64,000 bases of DNA from Heracleum sosnowskyi (taxonomy: Eukaryota > Streptophyta > Magnoliopsida > Apiales > Apiaceae). The stretch lies in NCBI GenBank assembly GCA_030848705.1, contig CM061238.1, positions 46,663,133-46,727,132 on the forward strand. Direction: 5' to 3'. Positions 56,111 to 64,000 of the stretch are shown one piece after another. Position 1 is the first letter of the stretch. The number at the start of each line of letters is the position of its first letter. The translations under genes and the position numbers were made by a program. Under the pieces are notes generated by a model that saw only the letters and a program-made list of their open reading frames with translations, searched no databases and had not been told where the DNA came from.

Positions 56111-56627
56111 AATCGATGTGGAAACCAAACTTAACCAATGTCTAAAGTGACAAAGACACCAGTATAAACTCAAAAACCGATGTTAAATGGGCACTCAAAA
56201 ATTATACAGCAAAAAAACTGATGTCTTTAATATCTATTACATTAGTTTCTGTAAGAAATAGATGTCTTGAAAGGCTTTTGACATTCGAGTAACATATCGA
56301 ACCGATGTTAATTCCCTTATTAGACATCGTTTTTTTACATCATTCGATGTCAATATTTCTTTTTAACTTGTGTGTCGTTTGTTCAAGAGGATCTAACCTT
56401 GATAACAAAGCAATATTGAAGTGTTAATAATATACGTTTGTGATGAATTTGTGCCAATGACATCAGAATTTATTATGTAAACGATGTGGTTTTATCTAAT
56501 AGACATCAGTGAAAAACCGATGTCTAAACACTCGGACATTTAACAACACACGCGTAGACATCGGTTGGTTGTTTAGAAAGACATCGGTCAATAACCGATG
56601 TTGTAGCCTATTTTTCCAGTAGTGTAA

Positions 56628-56743
56628 GGAAAGGAAGCCTATTTGTTGCTGATCCGAGTTCAACAAAGAAGGACAAGATTTACTGTTTCTACAGTAAATC
56701 TACTGTTGGTGACATCATGCTTTGGCACAGGAAACTTTCTCAC
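56628..56743 (+). pseudogene. Element D: pol, third piece (pre-integrase)
   Basis: It resumes after H with RKGSLFVADPSSTKKDKIYC, then LWHRKLSH of the pre-integrase zinc region. Element E inserted right after LSH at 56744. Confidence 0.85.
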
Positions 56744-57033
56744 TGTTAGGAATATGTTGTTCTTGATGATAATTATAAAACACTTAGTAGATTTTGTATT
56801 AAGTCATTTTGTAACTGTCAACGGAATGGCATGCTTTGCAGCTTTCGTTGATAGGAAGCTCATCAACGAAATGAGTGATGTAGCAATTGCACTGTACAAT
56901 ACTTCATAGTTTGATATGCATTTTGTTGTAGGTATTAGATAGGTTTTCTAAGTCATGTTGACTAAGTACTAGATAGGCAAAATAGGTTGGTGAATTGTAA
57001 ATATATCATGCCTTGTAATTTTGCCTAAGTGAA

Positions 57034-57170
57034 GACATGTCAACGGAATGAAGATTACTCTATCAACGGAATGAAGATTACTCTATCAACGAAACGAGGA
57101 TTATACCATCAACGAAACGAAGAATAAAGCTATCAACGAAACACATCTCTCTACTATCAACGAATCATTA
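57034..57170 (+). repeat. TATCAACGAAACG array in the E LTR
   Basis: Irregular array with units of about 20-23 bp. The same core recurs in the pol linker (61427-61510) and the 3' spacer (63393-63530) of E. Confidence 0.9.
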
Positions 57171-57707
57171 TTGCTTTTCTGAATAGTTGACAAAGTGATA
57201 GTGACAGTTATCTGACAGATCAAAAGGGAGATATGGAAGTGTACTTTGCATTGGAAGCCATCAAAATGGTTACTGGAAATAAGGAAACATTCCAATTTCC
57301 AATTAGGTTCTTGGGAGTGATCATAATAAGCATGAAGACAAAAGCCAAGATCTCCAAGGACCATTGGACAAAAGGGATGAAAAGCAAGCTACTGAAAGTT
57401 CCTTTAGATTATTTTAAAGTAGCCAAAAATAGCATTGTAAACTTGGGTTATATAACCAAGTGTAGCAGTTCATTTTAAATATAGAAGTGAGTGAGATAAA
57501 ATAGTTTGTATTAGCTCTTTCAAGAGCACTCTCACTTTGTATCAAGAACTGAGCAGATGTGATACTTGTGTAACACAGATTATTTCCGCAATAAAAATTA
57601 TCTCAGTTGGATCCTCAAAACATCCAACTGAAATTTTAAAGTTGTTTGTGTTTTTATTTCAGTTCAATTTTTATTTTAGAAAGTTGTTTTAAAGTTTCGA
57701 AATATCT

Positions 57708-57743
57708 AGAATTGTATTCAACCCCCCCCCCTTCTACAATTCT
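57708..57743 (+). other. LTR hairpin, element E
   Basis: The arms AGAATTGTA (57708-57716) and TACAATTCT (57735-57743) pair over 9 bp around a C-rich loop. The stem has G-C where A has C-G at the eighth pair from the loop. Confidence 0.75.
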
Positions 57744-57767
57744 GTTAGGTCATTTGGGATTAACAAG

Positions 57768-57779
57768 TGGTATCAGAGC
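57768..57779 (+). promoter_or_regulatory. Primer-binding site of element E
   Basis: TGGTATCAGAGC, two bases after the LTR end and about 30 bases before the gag ATG. Confidence 0.95.
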
Positions 57780-57807
57780 AAGCTTCTAACATACCAGAAG
57801 TTTAAAG

Positions 57808-59955
57808 ATGAAGGCCAAAACAGTTACCATGGTGAAGAAGGATGCAGGAGTAAAGATACCAGTTCTAGATAAGGACAATTACTTTCACTGGAAAGTAAAA
57901 ATGCATCTACATCTCATGTCTATGGATGAGAGATATGTAGTCTGCATTGAGAAAGGTCCACATGTTCCCATGAAGTTTGCATCTAGAGTTGGACTGCCAG
58001 ATGATGCTCCAGATGTGGAAATTCCAAAACCTGCCGCAGAATGGACTATTGAAGATGTTGCAGAAATCCATAAAGACAAAAGAACCATGAACATTTTGTT
58101 TAATGGTTTGGAGCAAGAGATGTTTGACAATGTTATAAACTGTACAACTTCTAAAGAAGTATGGGATACTGTTAGAACACTCTATGAAGGAACTGAGCAA
58201 GTTAGGGAAAACAAAATGCAACTCCTTATACAACAGTATGAGCACTTTCATTTTAAAGCCGGTGAAACCCTAAATGACACGTTTAGTAGGTTTCAAAAGC
58301 TTTTGAATGGATTAAAGCTGTATGGGAAAATCTACCAAACCAAGGATTCAAACCTCAAATTTCTTAGAGCTCTTCCAAAAGAATGGAAGCCTATGACTGT
58401 TTCCTTGAGAAACACTCAGGAGTACAAAGACTACACTCTTGAGAGGCTTTATGGAACTTTAAAGACATATGAGTTGGAGATGGAACTTTAAAGGTGGATC
58501 TATTGCATTGATTGCATCTGTGAACCAACTAGAAGATGACAATGAAGAAACTGCAAAAGCCACAACTAGTCGAGCTAGTTGTAGGAGTGATGTTAGCAAC
58601 GGTAAAGGCAAGATGACAGAAGAAGAAGAACCAGAACCAGCCAACTTGGATGACTTAGATGAGATTGATGAACATATAGCTTTTCTCTCAAGGAAATTCT
58701 CTAAGTTCAAATTCAAGAGAAACTCAGAAGCAAGGCCACCAAGGAGAGACTTCCAACCTAGCAAAAATAACTGGATTGAAAAGTCTAAGTCTAAATGTTT
58801 CAACTGTGGAATGATTGATCACTTTGCTGGAGATTGCAGAAAGCTCAAAGTTGAGAAGGGCAACAGGAAATTTGAGCCTGTTGATTATAAAAAGAAATAC
58901 TTTGAACTTCTCAAGCAGAAAGAAAAAGCTTTCATGTCTCAGGAGTATGATTGGGCTGGTAATGGTGAAGCTTCTGATGATGATGATGAGTATGTCAACT
59001 TGGCTCTAATGGCTATAACAATCATGTGCAGGAAGCAAGTTCCTCTAGCAATCAGGTAACAATTACTAATCTTTCTGAGCTTTCTAAAGAGGAATGCGAT
59101 AGTGCAGTAAATGAAATGTCTACTGTATTATATAATTTGCGTGTTACTCTTAAATCACTTACCAAAGAGAACTCAAGAATCAAAGAGTCTAATATGCTCT
59201 TAAGTGATAGAAATTCCATGTTAGAAGCACAACTCATTGAGTTTGAGAAAATGAGGTGTGTTAGTAGGGATGCTAAGAAGGAACTTGAGAAAGTGTTAGA
59301 AAGGGAAGAGATTCTTAAAACATAACTTGAAATAGAACAAAGTGTGATTGCAAAATGGAAAGATTCCAGGAATGTTGCTACCAACATCATTAATGTTCAA
59401 GGTATGGAATCTTTCTGTGAGCAATCATGGAAAAAGAACAAAGAGAAGCTAGGGTATGTTGGTGAAACCTTAGAATCAGAAACAGAGTAGGGATTAACAA
59501 ACATAACAATTACACACCTGATAAATATGCTCCTAGAAAGACATGTGTTAAATGTGGTAGTGTTAGTCATTTATCTACTAACTGCAAATCTGTTAAGAAG
59601 ACTGCTAATGTGAAAATGCCTAAGCCTGCAATGAATGGTTCTATGCCTACAATGCCTGTTATGCCTAACATGTTTGCTCCATATGCACAATTTCAGAATC
59701 CATATGCTAGCATGCCATTTGTGCCTAATCCATACATGAATATGTTTAATGTGCCACAAATGGAATATGAATAACATGTTTGTTCCTCCATCTATGCATG
59801 CTGTGAATGAAAATGTGAGCAATCCTCAGAAATCAACACCAAAGGTAAAGGTTGATTTAAATCAATCTGAGCCCAAGGTGAAAAATGATATAAAAGGTAA
59901 ATCAAAGGCTAACAAAACAGGACCCAAGGAAACTTGGGTACCAAAATCAACTTGA
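57808..59955 (+). pseudogene. Element E: gag, broken by several frameshifts
   Basis: The ATG at 57808 starts a Gag N-terminal domain of 227 residues that ends at a frameshift near 58470-58490. The next piece (58469-59059) carries the knuckle CFNCGMIDHFAGDC. A further shift near 59026 leads to a coiled-coil piece, stopped at 59325. Fragments then continue through a second knuckle-like region near 59540-59585 to the ending KETWVPKST (stop at 59953-59955). At least four lesions are visible, so a full Gag cannot be made. Confidence 0.85.
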
Positions 59956-59969
59956 TTTGATTTTATTGT

Positions 59970-62900
59970 GTGCAGGGAGACAAAAGGAATCTTTGGTACT
60001 TGGATAGTGGATGTTCAAGACACATGACTGGTGATTCTACCCTGCTCACAGAGTTTCAGGAAAGAGCTGGCCCTTGTATTGCTTTTCGAGATGACAGCAA
60101 AGGCTACACTAAGGGATATGGCTTGATTTCAAAAGAAAATGTCATCATTGATGAGGTTGCATTGATGGATGGTCTTAAGCACAATTTGCTTAGTATCAGG
60201 CAACTTTGTGACAAAGGATTTTTAGTTACTTTTTCTAAAGAAGCCTGTGTTGTTTCTAAAGGAGGAAACAACAATGTGGTAATGACTGGATTCAGAAGAG
60301 GGAATGTGTACATTGCTGACTTTAGTAGCACAAGTCCAGACACCATCACTTGTCTTTTCAGCAAGGCAAGCAAGGATGAAAGTTGGCTATGACACAAGAA
60401 ATTACTCATCTGAATTTTAAGGTTATGAATGATTTGGTGAGGAAAGATCTTGCCAGAGGAATTCCACAGGTGGAATTCTCCAAAGATGGTTTGTGTGATG
60501 CCTGTCAAAAAGGGAAACAAAAGAAGGCATCATTCAAAAGCAAGACAGAGTCATCAATTGTCCAACAGCTTGAGCTGCTTCATATGGATCTATTTGGCCC
60601 TGTAAATGTCATGTCCATTTCAAAGAAGAAATACTGTCTTGTGATTGTTGATGATTTTTCTAGATTTACACGGACTTTCTTTTTGCTCTCCAAAGACGAG
60701 GCAAGTGAAATCATTATCAATCACATCAAGATGGTAAACAATCATCCTGATTTCAAAGTAAGAAGGATTACGAGTGACAATGGGACAAAATTCAAGAATT
60801 CAAGCATGAAGGTGTTCTGTGAAGAAAATGGTATTTTGCATGAGTTTTCAGCAGCAAGGACACCACAACAAAATGGTGCAGTTGAAAGGAAAAACAGAAC
60901 ACTTAATGAAGCTGCAAGGACAATGCTAGATGAATCAAAGTTACCAACTTATTTCTGGGCTGAGGCAGTTAACACAGCTTGCTTCACTCAAAATATTTCT
61001 TTGATTAATAAGGCCAAGAGAATGACCCCTTATCAACTACTCAAAAGAAAGAAGCCACTATTGGATTTTATTCATGTCTTTGGATGCAAGTGTTTTGTTT
61101 TGAGAAATCAAACTGAGCAAAGGCAGATGAAGCAATATTTATGGGATATGCAGCAGGGAAAGTTTACAGAGTCTATAATATCAGAACCAACATTGTTATG
61201 GAATCTGTACATGTTGTTTTTGATGATCTCAAAATTCAAGGTCTCTCTGATGAAGGTTTCCATGAAAGTCTTTCTTTTGAGAACGGGGAAGGAGATCAAG
61301 TGAATCATGTCAAGGCTATAGAGAAACAGCCTGAAGTTGTTGTATCTAGCACAGATGAAAGCAGCAGTGAAGATGAAATTGCTGCATTGAGATTGAAAAG
61401 AATAGCTGCTAGCAGACCAAATGGTCATTTCGTTGACAGTCATGATGAAGGATTCGTTGACAGTCAGAATGAGCGTTTCGTTGACAGTCAAAATGGTCAT
61501 ACCGTTGACAGTCATGGAAATGCCTCTAGAAGTGATCATTTAGGGACAACAAACTCAGGGGGAGTTTCTCAAGGAAAAATATCCAATCAAGGCAACCATG
61601 ATCATGAAGCTACTTCTTCAAGAGCAAATCTACCTCCCTCAAGGAAATGGACTAAAGATCATCCCTTTGAACTCATTATACGTGATGTTTCTTCAAAAGT
61701 CCAAACTAGAAGAGCAACTCAAGAGGAATGTTTATATAGTAGCTTTCTTTCTCAAGATGAGCCAAAGAAAGTTGAGGATGCACTTCTAGATCCAGATTGG
61801 GTTTTAGCTATGCAAGAGGAGCTAAACCAATTTGAGAGAAACAAAGTTTGGAAGCTGGTGCCCAAGCCTAAGGACATGAGTGTTATAGGCACAAAATGGG
61901 TGTTCAGAAACAAGATGGATGAAAATGGCATAGTCACAAGGAACAAATCTAGATTCGTTGCAAAAGGCTATTCACAGGAAGATGGAATTGATTTTGATGA
62001 AACCTTTGCTCCTGTTGCAAGACTAGAAGCAATAAGGATTTTCCTAGCCTATGCAGCCCATGCCAATTTCAAGGTCTATCAAATGGATGTGAAGAGTGCT
62101 TTTCTGAATGGGGAATTGGAAGAGGAGGTGTATGTGAGTCAACCTCCTGGTTTTGAAGATGATGATTTTCTAGAGTATGTGTACTTCCTCTTTAAAGAAC
62201 TCTATGGTTTGAAACAAGCACCTAGAGCCTGGTATGACACACTTTCACAGTTCCTCCTTGAGAATCACTTCACTAGAGGTACTGTAGATACAACTCTTTT
62301 TCATAGGATTGTGAATGGCTCTACTATACTTGTTCAAATTTATGTAGATGACATCATCTTTGGGTCTACAGATGTAAAACTTTGTCAAAAGTTGCAAGCT
62401 TATGCAGAGCAAATATGAAATGACCATGATGGGAGAATTAACTTACTTTCTTGGTCTCCAAGTGAAACAAGTTAATGAAGGCATTTTCATTAGTCAAACA
62501 AAATGTATTCATGATTTGTTAAAGAAATTTAACTTAATGGAATGCTCCCCTGCCAAAACTCCCATGCCTACTACCACCAAACTTGAATTGAATACTAAGG
62601 AAAAATCTGTGGACATTTCAAGTTACAGAGGCATGGTAGGCTCACTTTTATATTTAACAGCTAGTAGACCTGATATTATGTTTGCTACATGTCTATATGC
62701 TAGATTTCAGGCTAATCCTAGGGAATCCCATTTAGTTGCTATTAAGAGAATTTTCAGATATCTCAAAGGAACACCAAACCTTGGCATTCGGTATCCTAGA
62801 GAATCTGGCTTTGAACTAATTGGTTATTCAGATGCAGATTATGCAGGATGTAAAATTGACAGGAAAAGCACAACAGGCACCTATCAATTCCTAGGAAACA

Positions 62901-63283
62901 AGCTTGTATCATGGTTCAGCAAGAAACAAAACTCAGTTTCTACCTCCACAGCCGAGGCTGAGTATATTGCAGCTGGAAGTTGTTGTGCACAGATTTTATG
63001 GATGAAAAATCAACTACTTGATTATGGATTAAGAGTTGAGAAAATTCCTATCTTCTGTGACAACACTAGTGCCATTGCCATTACTGAGAATCCAGTGCAG
63101 CATTCAAGGACCAAGCACATTGACATCAAGTATCATTTCATTAGAGAACATGTTATGAATGGTACTGTGGAGTTACATTTTGTTCCAAGTGAACAACAAC
63201 TTGCAGACATCTTTACCAAGCCACTTGATGAATCTACATTCTCAAGATTAGTAAGTGAGCTAGGTATGCTAAATTTCTCTTAA
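59970..63283 (+). pseudogene. Element E: pol, nearly complete but broken
   Basis: All copia Pol domains are present in order: protease WYLDSGCSRHMTGD, pre-integrase region, integrase (MDLFGPV, SDNGTKF with K in place of the usual E after [17 protein letters not shown]), a linker with four CGTTGACAG motifs, reverse transcriptase (YVDDIIFGS) and RNase H ([16 protein letters not shown]) to DIFTKPLDESTF. Lesions are a TGA at 60390-60392, frameshifts near 60402 and 62390, and a small deletion near 61110. The first pol codons follow a splice-acceptor-like tgtgtgCAG|G (AG at 59974-59975), and the frame is shifted relative to the gag end. Confidence 0.9.
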
Positions 63284-63821
63284 TTATTTCTGAGATTTTT
63301 GCAAGTTATAAAGCAGCCAGAATCTTGCTATGTTTTTCTGTGAATTAATTTTCTCAGGAAAAAGTGCAATTTTGTCTAAGTCAAAATTACTATGTCAACG
63401 AAACGCACCATTTCGTTGATAGTCTTAGCATTTTTCTGGGTGTTTCGTTGATAGCTCTCTTATATCAACGAAACGCAGCTTTATCAACGAAATAGACGGG
63501 ACCTTAAACGCCCAATTCTGATTCGTTGATATAGAGCTTTTAATCTGAACCGTTGAAAATTGTCACGTCTTTTACCACGATCTATGCATACACCCCTGTA
63601 AGTATAAATCATGGTAATATTTTAATTGTAACAGTTACATTTTTAAGCGAATCCAGTAATTTATATTTATTATTGGACTTAATTTTTGAGAAATTTTGGG
63701 GGAGTATTTAAGAAATTTTGTTTTCTTTAATTCTTTTCTACCCGCTCTCAAAATTTCCAAAGGTTTTCTTACTTCTTCTCTCTCAAAGCAAATCCAATTT
63801 CAAGCTTTTTCTCACTCAACA
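63284..63821 (+). other. Pol/env spacer of element E
   Basis: No ORF. Between 63393 and 63530 about six copies of TATCAACGAAACG or its inverse occur, the LTR motif. A polypurine-like TTTTGGGGGAGT lies near 63697-63708. After it, TATTTAAG and CT-rich sequence up to the env-like ATG could be an internal promoter and leader. Confidence 0.6.
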
Positions 63822-64000
63822 ATGGCACCAATAGTAAAACTCATGTCAGCTGGAGGGTTCATCTATGAGAAGAACAACTCCATCCCTTTTGTTGTCAAGG
63901 AAAGCCCGAACAGACTCTTTTTCAAAATGATGGATTTCATGATGAACTGCAAACTGAGCTACGCAATGTTTCACTCAACTCCACTCTACAATGAGATAAT
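63822..64000 (+). CDS. Element E: start of env-like ORF, cut by window edge
   Basis: The ATG at 63822 opens a frame to the window end (59 codons): MAPIVKLMSAGGFIYEKNN and onward, with no stop. It lies about 540 bases after pol, where Sireviruses carry the env-like ORF, and follows a leader-like CT-rich sequence. No signal peptide is evident in the visible part. The N-terminus differs from the env-like ORF of A, which seems to lack this region. Confidence 0.65.
   Translation, partial: MAPIVKLMSAGGFIYEKNNSIPFVVKESPNRLFFKMMDFMMNCKLSYAMFHSTPLYNEI

Larger units (their letters stand above)
53215..56627. mobile_element. Element H: non-autonomous CACTA transposon, TSD TAA
   Basis: The ends are CACTACTAGAAAAA (53218-53231) and its inverted near-copy TTTTTCCAGTAGTG (56611-56624), matching at 13 of 14 positions. 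The 3-bp duplication TAA flanks both, as expected for CACTA (En/Spm). Both ends carry many subterminal copies of ACATCGGT/ACCGATGT-like motifs (53240-53340 and about 56110-56600). At 3,407 bp, with no transposase frame, it is non-autonomous. It carries exons of at least two host genes. Confidence 0.95.
56744..57765 (+). mobile_element. 5' LTR of element E (1,022 bp)
   Basis: It runs from TGTTAGGAATATG to GGGATTAACA. An array of about seven units based on TATCAACGAAACG or TATCAACGGAATGAAG covers 57034-57170. The C-rich hairpin lies at 57708-57743. A TATA-like ggttatataacc near 57445 may be the promoter. The left flank CTCAC (56739-56743) is D pol; the right LTR is outside the window. Confidence 0.9.

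Overview
This 64 kb window is plant nuclear DNA, probably from a eudicot, and consists almost entirely of nested transposable elements. I find no intact single-copy host gene. The evidence is wall-to-wall Ty1/copia elements of the Sirevirus (SIRE/Maximus) type: long Gag with CCHC knuckles, HMTG protease, [13 protein letters not shown] integrase, YVDDIIFGS reverse transcriptase and an env-like 3' ORF. There are also very long LTRs of a Ty3/gypsy element and a CACTA DNA transposon carrying aquaporin and CCT-gene exons.

Layout, with element letters used below. A' (1-974, minus): 5' LTR and start of gag of an A-like element that runs off the left edge. B (975-7217, minus): decayed Sirevirus (env-like remnant, pol, end of gag), split by a solo LTR at 2933-4231 (TSD ATTAG). 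C (7218-12257 and 29017-29621, plus): old Sirevirus inserted in B, itself split by A. A composite (12258-29011, TSD TGGTA): a three-LTR Sirevirus. It has a truncated first LTR joined to a second copy of the env-like segment, then a full element with identical 636-bp LTRs and intact gag, pol, env-like ORF and an antisense ORF. D (from 29622, plus): old Sirevirus inserted in C, broken by F, H and E. F (33524-53021, TSD AAAGG): solo LTR of a gypsy family, which holds an E-type solo LTR (35777-36821, TSD CACGC) and G. G (38520-52239, minus, TSD GTACA): gypsy element with two 4,841-bp LTRs around a dead 4-kb interior. H (53218-56624, TSD TAA): non-autonomous CACTA. E (from 56744, plus): Sirevirus with damaged gag and pol, whose env-like ORF runs off the right edge.

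Only A looks capable of expressing its proteins. Gag forms the particle. Pol supplies protease, integrase, reverse transcriptase and RNase H. The env-like protein and the antisense protein are accessory and of unknown function. Relative order read from the nesting: B, then C, then A and D; D before F, H and E; F before its inner solo LTR and G.

Points of most interest: (1) a hairpin near the 3' end of every Sirevirus LTR whose stem changes by matched substitutions between families; (2) an antisense gene in A with its own TATA box; (3) the three-LTR tandem structure of A; (4) a splice-acceptor-like sequence at each gag/pol junction; (5) short family-specific motifs shared by the LTRs, Pol linker and 3' spacer; (6) a CACTA element whose captured aquaporin and CCT exons would splice in frame. 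All identities and counts were made by eye.
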